Assembly (NCBI GenBank): GCA_045113315.1
Contig: JBGUIX010000010.1
Location: forward strand, 39,296 to 103,295
DNA from: RUG13091 sp045113315
GTDB lineage: Bacteria; Bacillota_I; Bacilli_A; RFN20; CAG-826
Length of the DNA stretch: 64,000 nt
Direction of reading: 5' to 3'
The position numbers were made by a program, and so were the translations under genes. The notes below the pieces were generated by a model. That model saw only the letters and a list, made by a program, of their open reading frames with translations, searched no databases and was not told the DNA's origin. Positions 34,805-43,640 of the stretch are shown piece by piece. The stretch's first letter is position 1, and each line of letters opens with the position of its first letter.

Positions 34805-36112
34805 ATGAATGACAAAATAGGAATTCGCCGCTGGCTATCCTTCATCATTGCAGGTTTTGTGGGCCAATTAGCCTGGGCGATTGAAAACAATTATTTTAAT
34901 TTGTATGTTTTTGACTGTACTCAAGAATATATATTTATTCCCATTATGACTGCCGCTAGTGCAGTGGCAGCCACGCTAACAACTTTATTAATGGGGGCAT
35001 TATCCGATCGATTAGGCAAAAGAAAAGCTTTTGTCTCCTTCGGTTATATCCTTTGGGGTATATCAATTATCATGTTTGCTTTCTTAGATCCAAAATCAAA
35101 GATGTCTATCGTTGCCGGATCAACCTTATTAGCAGGCACAATGATTGTTATTATGGACTGTGTAATGACCTTCTTTGGTAGCACCGCTAACGACGCAGCA
35201 TTTAATGCTTTCGTAACTGATAACACCACGAACAATAACCGTGCTAAAGTCGAAAGTGTTTTATCAGTTTTACCACTTATCGCTATGATTGCGGTTGTTG
35301 GTTTAGGTGGAGCTTTAACAAAAGACAATCATGTTAATTGGCCAATATTCTTTTATATCTTTGGTGGCTTAACCGCTCTTGTTGGTGTGATATGTATTTT
35401 CTTATTACCAAAAGACGTTGTTACTCCAAATAAAGAAGAACCATATATCAAAAATATTTTCTACGGATTTAGGCCAAGTGTTATCAAAAACAATGTAGTT
35501 CTCTACTTAATTCTTATTACATTCTCTGTTTTCTCAATAGGAATTCAAGTATTTATGCCTTATTTAATGGTCTATGTACAACAAGTTTTAGATATTAAAG
35601 ATTTGAACTTTACGATTACTCTAGGTGTCGTACTAATCGTTGCTTCAATCATCACTGTAGTCTTCGGTTTATTCATGGATAAAATTGGTAAAAATAAGAT
35701 TATTATCCCAGCGATCGCTATTACAGTAATCGGTGGTGTCACAATGTTCTTTATCAGAACTATGGTTGGAGTCATGATCGGTGGCACAGTTTTAATGACT
35801 GGTTATATGGTGGGCACCGCGATATTAGGCGCAAAGATAAGAGACTATACTCCAAAGAATGAAGTTGGTTTGTTCCAAGGTGTGAGAATGATTTTCTTTG
35901 TGATGATTCCAATGGTCACAGGACCATATATTGGTCAAGGTGTCTCTTATATCAATAAGATGGAATATGTTAACGAATATGGAAAAACTGTTGTTCAACC
36001 AAATTCATTTATCTTCTTATTCGCTGCGATCGTCATCGCTTTAGCGGTTATCCCAACCATTATCATGTTTAAGAAGGAAAAAGATAATGTTAAACAAGAA
36101 ACAATATCTTAA
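34805..36112 (+). CDS. Major facilitator superfamily sugar transporter
   Basis: 435 residues with about 12 membrane helices. The loop 2-3 motif GALSDRLGKRK (residues 62-72) is the MFS A motif, repeated weakly as GLFMDKIGKNK in the second half. Arrangement and loops resemble SLC45/GPH-like sugar importers. No domain for PTS regulation at the end. Because it is followed by a GH2 gene with a 26-base overlap, it probably imports an intact galactoside or other beta-glycoside. The exact sugar is inferred. Confidence 0.86.
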   Translation: MNDKIGIRRWLSFIIAGFVGQLAWAIENNYFNLYVFDCTQEYIFIPIMTAASAVAATLTTLLMGALSDRLGKRKAFVSFGYILWGISIIMFAFLDPKSKMSIVAGSTLLAGTMIVIMDCVMTFFGSTANDAAFNAFVTDNTTNNNRAKVESVLSVLPLIAMIAVVGLGGALTKDNHVNWPIFFYIFGGLTALVGVICIFLLPKDVVTPNKEEPYIKNIFYGFRPSVIKNNVVLYLILITFSVFSIGIQVFMPYLMVYVQQVLDIKDLNFTITLGVVLIVASIITVVFGLFMDKIGKNKIIIPAIAITVIGGVTMFFIRTMVGVMIGGTVLMTGYMVGTAILGAKIRDYTPKNEVGLFQGVRMIFFVMIPMVTGPYIGQGVSYINKMEYVNEYGKTVVQPNSFIFLFAAIVIALAVIPTIIMFKKEKDNVKQETIS

Positions 36113-37772
36113 TGAATATCCTCGTCCTCAACTAGTAAGAGATAGTTATTTATCACTTAATGGCGTTTGGGAATATGCGATTAGGGAAGATGAAAAGATT
36201 CCTAATTCTTTTGACGGCGAAATAAATGTTCCATATTCACCAGAAACTGAATTAAGCGATGTAAATAAAATCTTAAAGCCTAATGAGTATCTTTTCTATC
36301 GCTTAAAGTTTAAGATTGATAAGTCGTTTATCAAAGATAAAGTCATATTACATTTCCTCGCTGTGGACCAAATCGCAGAAGTCTATTTAAACGGCCAATA
36401 TTTAGGTCAACATATCGGAGGATATCTACCTTTTTCTTTTGAAATCCAAGATTATATTAAAGAAGAAAATGAACTTATCGTTAGAGTGAAAGATTATTCT
36501 GATACTTCTTATTATTCTCGCGGTAAGCAAAAGATAAATAGAGGGGGTATTTGGTATACTCCTCAATCCGGTATTTATATGCCGGTATTTATTGAATCAG
36601 TTAGTGATGATTATATCAAAGATATAAAACTTACTCCTGATATCGATAACTCCTTATTAAAAATATGTGTTAACTCTTCTTCAAAAGAAGTGAAATTTAT
36701 CTTAGATAATAAAGAAGAAATTATACCTACAAATAAAGACGTAGATATTCATATAAATAATCCACATTTATGGTCCCCAGAAGATCCATATTTATATCAT
36801 TTCAAACTCAAAACAAATAATGATGAAGTTAACTCTTATTTCGCTTTAAGAAAAGTATCAACGATCATCTATAAAGGCCATAAAGTTATCGCTTTAAACA
36901 ACAAACCTTATTTTATGAAAGGGGTTTTAGACCAAGGATATTATAAAAAAGGTTTATACACTCCTGAATCATATGAGGAATATGAAAAAGATTTATTGTT
37001 AATTAAATCATTAGGTTTTAACACTGTTAGAAAACACATCAAAATCGAAGCCCCAATTTGGTATTATCTATGCGATAAATTAGGTTTATTAGTGTGGCAA
37101 GATTTCATTAATGGAGGTGGCACATATAAATTCTCAACAATCGCCTTCCCACTTATTACAGGCATTCATAAAAATGACCATAAATATAAAGCTTTTGGAA
37201 GAAGTGAAGAAGAAGGAAGAGAATTCGCTATTAAGGAATTTAAAGACACAATTAAATATTTATATAATGTTCCAAGTATTGTCCTATGGACAATCTTTAA
37301 TGAAGGTTGGGGACAATTCGACTCTAAAGATGTTTATAAAGAAATGTTAAAAATTGATAATACGAGATTATATGACCACGCCTCTGGTTGGCATGATCAA
37401 GGTATAAGTGACACTAAATCTTTACACGTCTATTTTAAGAAAGTAAAAATGCCTAATAAGAAAAGGATTAATAATCGTGTGGTTATATTATCTGAATTCG
37501 GTGGATTCTTATTACCGATAGAAGGTCACACTCAATACGGTAAAAAGACATATCGTTCATTTAAAAATGAAGATGAATGGTTAAAAACATATGAGAAATG
37601 TATCAGTAGAGATGTTATAAATAATATTAATAAAGGTTTAAGTGCTTCTATATATACACAACTAAGTGATGTTGAAGATGAAATGAATGGGTTTATCACT
37701 TATGATAGAGAAGTAATAAAAATTAAACCTGACAAAATAAAGGCAATTAACGATAAAATTAAATTCGAATGA
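36087..37772 (+). CDS. Glycoside hydrolase family 2 protein (short form)
   Basis: 561 residues: sugar-binding domain (about 10-165, AEVYLNGQYLGQHIGGYLPF), short Ig-like domain (about 170-255), TIM barrel (about 260-555), with no additional C-terminal domains. Acid/base Glu406 in IFNEGWG and nucleophile Glu470 in LSEFGG are intact, with Asn405 before the acid/base. RGGIWYTPQSGIYMPVFIE marks GH2. It overlaps the MFS gene by 26 bases and xdhC by four. Beta-galactosidase or beta-glucuronidase are both possible; the cluster favours the first. Confidence 0.87.
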   Translation: MLNKKQYLNEYPRPQLVRDSYLSLNGVWEYAIREDEKIPNSFDGEINVPYSPETELSDVNKILKPNEYLFYRLKFKIDKSFIKDKVILHFLAVDQIAEVYLNGQYLGQHIGGYLPFSFEIQDYIKEENELIVRVKDYSDTSYYSRGKQKINRGGIWYTPQSGIYMPVFIESVSDDYIKDIKLTPDIDNSLLKICVNSSSKEVKFILDNKEEIIPTNKDVDIHINNPHLWSPEDPYLYHFKLKTNNDEVNSYFALRKVSTIIYKGHKVIALNNKPYFMKGVLDQGYYKKGLYTPESYEEYEKDLLLIKSLGFNTVRKHIKIEAPIWYYLCDKLGLLVWQDFINGGGTYKFSTIAFPLITGIHKNDHKYKAFGRSEEEGREFAIKEFKDTIKYLYNVPSIVLWTIFNEGWGQFDSKDVYKEMLKIDNTRLYDHASGWHDQGISDTKSLHVYFKKVKMPNKKRINNRVVILSEFGGFLLPIEGHTQYGKKTYRSFKNEDEWLKTYEKCISRDVINNINKGLSASIYTQLSDVEDEMNGFITYDREVIKIKPDKIKAINDKIKFE

Positions 37773-38623
37773 TTATGGATATTTACGAAGTAGTTTCAAA
37801 ATTAAAAGCTAGTCATCAAGACTTAGTCATTGTGACCGTCACCGAAAAAGAAGGAATGTCTCCTTCCGATGTCGGAAAAAAGATGGTTGTCTCTCAAGAT
37901 GGCCGCTCTTTCGGTACGGTCGGTGGGGGTTCTATCGAACACTATGCGATTAATAAAGCTAAAGAATTATTAAAAGAAAGAAGATCAATTACTGAAAAGT
38001 ATTGTTTATTTGATAAAGACGTCAAACTTGATGATGGAGAAATCAAATTAAATATGGCTTGCGGTGGTAAAGCGACCTTATTCTATGAATTTGTCGGCCC
38101 TAAACAATATGTCTACATCTTTGGGGCAGGACACTGCGGTGCGGCTTTAGCAAGAATATTAAGACCATTAGATTTCTATGTAACATTAATCGATTATCGA
38201 AAAGAAATAATTGATCAATTAGATGACTCCGCTAACGAAAAAGTTTGTGAAGACTTTGTTAGCTACATTGAAAAAAATAAAAATTTAGATAATAGATATG
38301 TTGTCGTATCAACACCAAGTCACATCCACGACTTCGATGTCTTAAATAAAATCTTAGAATTAAAATTAAACCCTGCTTACTTTGGAATGCTGTGTAGCAA
38401 AAAGAAGATTAAAGATTATATTTCTTCAGTTTATGAAAAATATGGAAAAAATATTAATCTAAATAATTTCTACGCTCCGATAGGATTAAAAACTGGAGGA
38501 GATTCTCCAGAAGAAGTTGCTATATCAATCGCTAGTGAAATCTTATCTATTTATTACGACAAAGATTTAAAAAACGCTCATATGCGAGACGATATTAAAG
38601 AAGAAGAAAAATACTTCAAATAA
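37769..38623 (+). CDS. XdhC/CoxI family protein
   Basis: 284 residues. The N-terminal XdhC_CoxI domain has VTEKEGMSPSDVGKKMVVS and GTVGGGSIEHYAI; MACGGKATLFYE near 106 contains the Cys of the family. The C-terminal Rossmann domain starts YVYIFGAGHCGAALARIL. XdhC proteins carry and sulfurate molybdenum cofactor for xanthine dehydrogenase. No molybdoenzyme gene is in the window, and the gene is coupled by ATGA to a GH2 gene, an unusual setting. Function here is open. Confidence 0.88.
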   Translation: MIMDIYEVVSKLKASHQDLVIVTVTEKEGMSPSDVGKKMVVSQDGRSFGTVGGGSIEHYAINKAKELLKERRSITEKYCLFDKDVKLDDGEIKLNMACGGKATLFYEFVGPKQYVYIFGAGHCGAALARILRPLDFYVTLIDYRKEIIDQLDDSANEKVCEDFVSYIEKNKNLDNRYVVVSTPSHIHDFDVLNKILELKLNPAYFGMLCSKKKIKDYISSVYEKYGKNINLNNFYAPIGLKTGGDSPEEVAISIASEILSIYYDKDLKNAHMRDDIKEEEKYFK

Positions 38624-38624
38624 A

Positions 38625-38655
38625 ACAAAAAATGCCGCAAAAACGGCATTTTTCA
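38625..38655. terminator. Bidirectional terminator between xdhC-like gene and glucokinase
   Basis: AATGCCG and CGGCATT form a perfect 7-pair stem with a six-A loop; A-run on the left and T-run on the right let it act for both converging genes. Confidence 0.88.
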
Positions 38656-38671
38656 TTAGTTTTTAATGGTT

Positions 38672-39616
38672 TTAGAAATATAATGCAGCAGCGCCAATCT
38701 TACCAGCGTCATAACCTAATGTCGCTTGTTCAATGATAACTTCAGGAGCTTTTCTCATACCATAATTATGAAGCTTCATATAGGTTCTGACACGGTCAAG
38801 TAAGTTATCGCCTTCATTAGCCACACCACCCGATAGGACGATGATATTGGGTCTAAAGATATTACAGTAATTTAATAAACCTTCAGAAAGATATTTCACA
38901 TAATTATTAACGACTTCTTTAGCGGCTTCATCACCACGTTTTTCCGCGAGGAATGGGACTCTAGCGTCTATGCCACCAAGTTCATGAACTATTTCATGTA
39001 ATAAGCTATTTGGATTTTTATCCATTGCTTCTTTAGTATCTCTATTTAAGGCAGTCGCACTAGCGTAGGCTTCAAAACAACCTTTTCTACCACATCCACA
39101 TTCTCTACCATCAAGTTCGATAACCATATGGCCTAGTTCTGCACCCATACCGAGGTTACCATTATATAAATTCTTATTGATAACAATGCCACCACCGACA
39201 CCGGTTCCTAAGGTGATCATTAAAACATAATTATATTTCTTACCAACACCGAATTTAGCTTCCGCAATAGCAGCCGCATCCGCGTCATTAACCATCTTTA
39301 CATATAGATGGCATTTATTTTCCATAAACTCTTTTAAATTAAACCCTGCCCAGGTTGGTAAATTAGGGCAGCTTACAATGACACCAGTTTCATTATTAAA
39401 AGTGCCTGGAATTCCAATTCCAATACCGACGACTTTGTCATCGTATTTATTCTCTTTTAAGGTTTTATTAACTAATTCACATAGTTCACCGATGGTTTCT
39501 TCTGGTTTTTTAGTTTTATCCATCGGCATAGAAAATCTATGTAATATAGATCCATCATTTTTAATTGTGGCGCCTTTAATAGAAGTACCACCAACATCGA
39601 TACCTACTGCTATCAT
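38672..39616 (-). CDS. glcK: ROK family glucokinase
   Basis: 314 residues. It phosphorylates glucose in the cytoplasm. ATP site: AVGIDVGGTSIKGATI at the start; sugar site: VVGIGIGIPG, VKMVNDADAAA and LGTGVGGGIVI; ROK zinc motif: GHMVIELDGRECGCGRKGCFEAYAS (His plus three Cys). No N-terminal DNA-binding domain, so a kinase and not a ROK repressor. It could use the glucose released from lactose-like substrates. It follows the lipoprotein gene by 19 bases. Confidence 0.94.
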   Translation of the reverse strand: MIAVGIDVGGTSIKGATIKNDGSILHRFSMPMDKTKKPEETIGELCELVNKTLKENKYDDKVVGIGIGIPGTFNNETGVIVSCPNLPTWAGFNLKEFMENKCHLYVKMVNDADAAAIAEAKFGVGKKYNYVLMITLGTGVGGGIVINKNLYNGNLGMGAELGHMVIELDGRECGCGRKGCFEAYASATALNRDTKEAMDKNPNSLLHEIVHELGGIDARVPFLAEKRGDEAAKEVVNNYVKYLSEGLLNYCNIFRPNIIVLSGGVANEGDNLLDRVRTYMKLHNYGMRKAPEVIIEQATLGYDAGKIGAAALYF

Positions 39617-39635
39617 ATTTATCTTCTTTCTATTA

Positions 39636-40757
39636 TTACCAATTTGTTAATACTGGTATTTCTGTACTACCAATATTAGTTAATGTTGCACTAGAGAATA
39701 CTGTATTAGCAGTATCCGCTAAGAAATCACAATTCGCGGCATATAAGAAGTATTCTACTTGTCCGCCTTTTAAATCTTTAATACCAACACCAGTAAATTC
39801 CACTAAATCAGTGGTTGGTTCATATACCGGAGCAGTGAAATACATAAAGTCATGAAATAATGTTTTGTCTCCAACTTTTGCTTCTTTATCACCGCAATAA
39901 TAATTATTATTATCCATATCAAAGTCTAGATAAGCTGAAGCTGCATCTGCGTGATTAGCAAAATACATGCCGTTAATATACCATTCATTTGTGGTTTTAC
40001 TAGATGAATCTTTACGACGGTTAATCACAAATGAAGCACTATCAGTTTCATTGATATTTGTATAACCATCTTTTAATGTATAATGCCACATCTCAGTAGT
40101 TCCAGCGGGTGTATAGTAACCACTATTAACATTACCAGCGCTATCGTTATGCATATATAAACCGTTATCGATAAATAAGGTTTTTCTTGTTAAGGTTAAG
40201 GAAGTACCAAAATAGCTTTCTTCTTGTAATCTAGCGATCGCGGCTCCATCATCGATATTTATCTGTGTACTTCTTGTGAAATTATTAGCGGAAGCCATCT
40301 TTAATAAGGATGAGGCACTTCTAACTATCGCTACTGAATAATCGCTTCCATTATGAGCGTATCTAGCGTAGATATCATATGTATCTGTAGTGTTACATCT
40401 GAAATTACCATTCGCATAATCAATATATGTCTTAGAGAAATCGGTTAAACGGTCGTTATAGCCATCTTTATATCCATATTCAAATGTTTCCCAATCGTCC
40501 GCGCCGATCTTAAATTCATCGCCTTGTTTCAAAGAAACATTCTTTAAGCACATCTCATAGGTTTTATTACTAACATATGTGAAAAGATTACTTTGATAAT
40601 TACTGTTCCATTTATCTACACCATCAAAACTACCCCTTAAATATAAAGGTGTTACCCCATATTCATAAGCTGCTGCGGCCTCCGCTTTCATCATGGCTGT
40701 GGAACAACCCGCTAAGCATATTCCTAGGATTGGTAAAAAGATAATTTTGGCTTTCAT
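39636..40757 (-). CDS. Lipoprotein with a starch-binding-like N-terminal domain
   Basis: 373 residues from the ATG at 40757 (GAGGA site). Signal peptide with lipobox CLAGC, lipidated Cys near residue 18. A domain near residues 35-100 (LYLRGSFDGVDKW ... GDEFKIGADDWETFEYGY) looks like SusE/F-type carbohydrate-binding domains, where YLRGSFN and DEFKI are typical. The rest (about 120-373) is Thr/Ser/Asn/Tyr-rich beta structure with WYINGMYFAN and no known motif. Probably captures glycan at the surface; it precedes the glucokinase gene in one operon. Confidence 0.75.
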   Translation of the reverse strand: MKAKIIFLPILGICLAGCSTAMMKAEAAAAYEYGVTPLYLRGSFDGVDKWNSNYQSNLFTYVSNKTYEMCLKNVSLKQGDEFKIGADDWETFEYGYKDGYNDRLTDFSKTYIDYANGNFRCNTTDTYDIYARYAHNGSDYSVAIVRSASSLLKMASANNFTRSTQINIDDGAAIARLQEESYFGTSLTLTRKTLFIDNGLYMHNDSAGNVNSGYYTPAGTTEMWHYTLKDGYTNINETDSASFVINRRKDSSSKTTNEWYINGMYFANHADAASAYLDFDMDNNNYYCGDKEAKVGDKTLFHDFMYFTAPVYEPTTDLVEFTGVGIKDLKGGQVEYFLYAANCDFLADTANTVFSSATLTNIGSTEIPVLTNW

Positions 40758-40830
40758 AAAGTAATCCTCTTCTCTTTTCACAATAACAAACAATAATAAT
40801 ATTTACAATTCATTTAATATTATTTGTTAA

Positions 40831-40853
40831 TAAAAAGACTACCGATGTAGTCT
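40831..40853 (-). terminator. Terminator of the YdjI-YdjG-like pair
   Basis: On the minus strand AGACTAC and GTAGTCT pair around a four-base loop followed by TTTTTATT, directly behind the stop codon of the zinc-ribbon membrane protein gene. Confidence 0.87.
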
Positions 40854-40855
40854 AA

Positions 40856-42148
40856 TTATTTGTCATTCGATGACGCTCTTCTAGTTTTTGTCACTCTTCT
40901 ATATAAATATATTTCTCTTCTATCAGAAATGAATAAAGAGTTAGGTCTTACATAGTTAGAGGCGCCATGTTGGAACTTCACAGGTTTGTTCTTACTTCTC
41001 ATAATGAGAACAATTATTAAACCAACCACTAAACCGATAATAATTCCGATTAATAATGACATTACTAATTCTTGAGTAATAGCAAAGAGAATACCGAATA
41101 ATGCTCCACCAATACCTAAGAAGAATAACATTAAGAATAAGATAAATTTAGGAACAGAAACTGGTAAGTTTCCAGCTACTTTTCCACTTTGTCCATTAAC
41201 AGCGAACAAATAATTCTTTTCTTTCCATTTTGTGCTTAACACCCAAACTGGATATAAAGCATAGCTGGCTTGTGTATTAGATAATTGGATATTGGAATCT
41301 TCAACACTAACATTTGAATAACCACTGATATCATTTCTAAAAGCATCAATTGTGCCTTCACGACATCTTTGAGTGGCTCTTTGAAATGTTTCGTCTTTAT
41401 CAACGTCATATCTATCCGCAGCAATACCTGCTAAATAAGCAACGCTAAATTCTTCTGCTTGTGAGAAATCAAATGGTTCAATAGATTCCATTAGTTTGTT
41501 ATCCATCTTTTTAGATCCATCAACTGGGACATGATCAAAAGCGATACCACCTTCACGGATGATGGAATAATATTTGGTTTCTTCATAGTTATAGTTAGAA
41601 TCAGACCAAGTTCTTCTTCTTTCGCCTTTGAATCTAACTTTACCATTTACATCCGCATCAAAGATCCAGAATGGAACATATAAGGATCTAATTTCTTCAA
41701 TCGTATTCTCTTTAGAGAAACTATTTGGTAATAACGGTTTCTTTTTAAAGAATTTCTTTAGATCCGCTTGGACATTTTCCTTATCATTTTTAAATGGAAT
41801 AACATAATTTGGTTTTAAATCACCAGATAGTTGTTTACTAACCACAAGGTTATTACCACAGTACGGACATTTTGTAGATGAGGTTGTTTCATCAACAATA
41901 ATTTCACCACCACAAGAATCACAGGAATAAATCTTCATTCCTTTCATTTCTTGGTTGGTATATTCTTGAACTCTAGATTCATCCCAAGCTGTTTCTTCTT
42001 GTTTATCAGAAGCAATTTCATCAGTGTACTTCTTTAAATCTTCAGTGGTAAACTGCGAGTCGCAATAAGGACAAACAACATTTTGACTCTTATTATCAAA
42101 CTCTAACGTACCACCACAGCATGGGCATTTTAATTGCAAATTAGGCAT
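40856..42148 (-). CDS. Zinc-ribbon membrane protein, YdjG-like
   Basis: 430 residues. Two zinc ribbons: CPCCGG...CPYCDS (residues 8-30) and CDSCGG...CPYCGN (about 76-100). A long soluble region follows (YVIPFKNDKE, SLYVPFWIFDADVNG), then two membrane helices (about 325-350 and 355-380) and a basic tail. The order ribbon-soluble-two helices is that of B. subtilis YdjG, which works with SPFH protein YdjI and YdjH, and has been linked to PspA in membrane stress. It lies 17 bases after the SPFH gene. No ydjH or pspA in the window. Confidence 0.82.
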   Translation of the reverse strand: MPNLQLKCPCCGGTLEFDNKSQNVVCPYCDSQFTTEDLKKYTDEIASDKQEETAWDESRVQEYTNQEMKGMKIYSCDSCGGEIIVDETTSSTKCPYCGNNLVVSKQLSGDLKPNYVIPFKNDKENVQADLKKFFKKKPLLPNSFSKENTIEEIRSLYVPFWIFDADVNGKVRFKGERRRTWSDSNYNYEETKYYSIIREGGIAFDHVPVDGSKKMDNKLMESIEPFDFSQAEEFSVAYLAGIAADRYDVDKDETFQRATQRCREGTIDAFRNDISGYSNVSVEDSNIQLSNTQASYALYPVWVLSTKWKEKNYLFAVNGQSGKVAGNLPVSVPKFILFLMLFFLGIGGALFGILFAITQELVMSLLIGIIIGLVVGLIIVLIMRSKNKPVKFQHGASNYVRPNSLFISDRREIYLYRRVTKTRRASSNDK

Positions 42149-42165
42149 ATAATTACCTCAAAAAT

Positions 42166-43557
42166 TTATTTTTTGTCTAAATCGTTAATTGGATCTCCAC
42201 ATTCAGGACAGAATTTTGGAACATTGTTTGGATCTTTTGGCGTCCAACCACATTTATCACATTTAATGACATGGGCTTCTGGTTTTGGTTTACCACAGTT
42301 AGCACAGAATTTACCAGTGTTAACGGTGCCACATTCACATTTCCAACCGGCGGCTTCTTCTGGTTTTTTGGTGCCGCATTCAGGACAGAATTTTCCGCTT
42401 ACTTTTGCGCCGCATTTTGGACAAGTCCAGCTACCTTGTGGTTCAGGTTTCTTCTCTCCACACTCTGGGCAGAATTTACCTGTAGCTTTAGCTCCACACT
42501 TTGGACAAGTCCAAGCATTAACTTGTGCTTGTTCCGCTTTTTGTTTTTCACCCATTTGATAGAAACCTTGGGCGTTCATACCGCCGGCTTGTTGAGCCAT
42601 ATTCATACCAAAGAATCCCATGGCCGCACCATTTGGGTTACTAGCGGCGTTTTTCATAGCTTCAGCTTGAGCTTCAACTAGAGTTGCACCCGCCATAGAA
42701 GCGTTTTTCGCATAAACATTCTTTCTTTGTAAATCTTTGATTAAATCTTCATCTTCTTTTGGTAATGTGACACTACCTAAAGCGATAGAGATAACTTCAA
42801 TACCTCTTAATGAACCCCATTGTTCATCTAAAGCGGCGTTCATCGCTTTTTCTAAATCAGTGAGGTGAGTCATGATTTGATTTGGTCTTAATTGTAATTC
42901 GCTTAATCTACCGAAAGCGGGTTGTAAAGCGTGAACAAATTCAGTTTTTAACTGAGAATCGATTTGACCTCTTGTGTAATTTTCAGAGATGTTACCGCAG
43001 ACATTTTGATAGAAAAGAATTGGGTTTGTAATCTTATAGGAATAAACACCATTACATCTAACGGAAACATCGATATCGATACCGACATTATTATCAACGA
43101 TTCTAAATGGAACAGGATTTGGTGTACCAAATTTGTTGTCCATGATTTCCTTCATATTGAAGTAATAGACTCTTTGATCACTTCCTGTATCTCCGCCATA
43201 GGCAAAACGTCTACCGATGGTTTTAAATAAACCAACAACTCTTTCACCAAAGCTTCCTGCAAAGATTGATGATTCAGTTTTATTATCAAATTTATATGCA
43301 CCAGGTTCAGCCGCAAATTCAACAATTTTACCTTGATCAACGATCACCATACATTGACCATCAGCCACAACGATTACGGAACCATTAGAGATAATGTTTT
43401 CACTACCCTTTGTGTTAGATGATACTTTGCCGTTGACTCTTTTTTGTCCTTTGCTGACTAAAACTTCAACTGGTAAGGCTTCACAATAAAAATATTCTTT
43501 CCATTGATCCGCTAAAGTGGAGCTCACAGAGCCCACAAATGCTTTAATTAAACCCAT
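42166..43557 (-). CDS. SPFH-domain protein with C-terminal zinc ribbons, YdjI-like
   Basis: 463 residues. The SPFH (virion-core-like) domain covers about 25-290, with LVSKGQKRVNGKVSSNTKGS, a VVADGQCMVIVDQGKIVEF strand pair and EVISIALGSVTLPKEDEDLI. A Met/Gly/Gln-rich linker (about 300-345) leads to four zinc ribbons between 347 and 460, each with paired CPKCG or CxxCG knuckles; the last is CDKCGW...CPECGD. Same plan as YdjI of Bacilli. Likely membrane-associated through oligomerisation. Starts 75 bases before the next gene upstream. Confidence 0.86.
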   Translation of the reverse strand: MGLIKAFVGSVSSTLADQWKEYFYCEALPVEVLVSKGQKRVNGKVSSNTKGSENIISNGSVIVVADGQCMVIVDQGKIVEFAAEPGAYKFDNKTESSIFAGSFGERVVGLFKTIGRRFAYGGDTGSDQRVYYFNMKEIMDNKFGTPNPVPFRIVDNNVGIDIDVSVRCNGVYSYKITNPILFYQNVCGNISENYTRGQIDSQLKTEFVHALQPAFGRLSELQLRPNQIMTHLTDLEKAMNAALDEQWGSLRGIEVISIALGSVTLPKEDEDLIKDLQRKNVYAKNASMAGATLVEAQAEAMKNAASNPNGAAMGFFGMNMAQQAGGMNAQGFYQMGEKQKAEQAQVNAWTCPKCGAKATGKFCPECGEKKPEPQGSWTCPKCGAKVSGKFCPECGTKKPEEAAGWKCECGTVNTGKFCANCGKPKPEAHVIKCDKCGWTPKDPNNVPKFCPECGDPINDLDKK

Positions 43558-43640
43558 AATTAGGCCTCCTATATGACAAATCTATTTTAATATATTTTTA
43601 GAAATTATCATATAAATGAATAATTTATGATACATATATG

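Noticed and set aside
42134..42681. Two long plus-strand frames opposite the SPFH zinc ribbons
   Set aside because: They arise because the repeated CPxCG codons read open on the other strand; no independent signals.
43606..43632. Hairpin-like TATCATATAAAT/ATTTATGATA behind cstA as terminator
   Set aside because: The stem is A+T-only, bulged and has no T-run on the relevant side.
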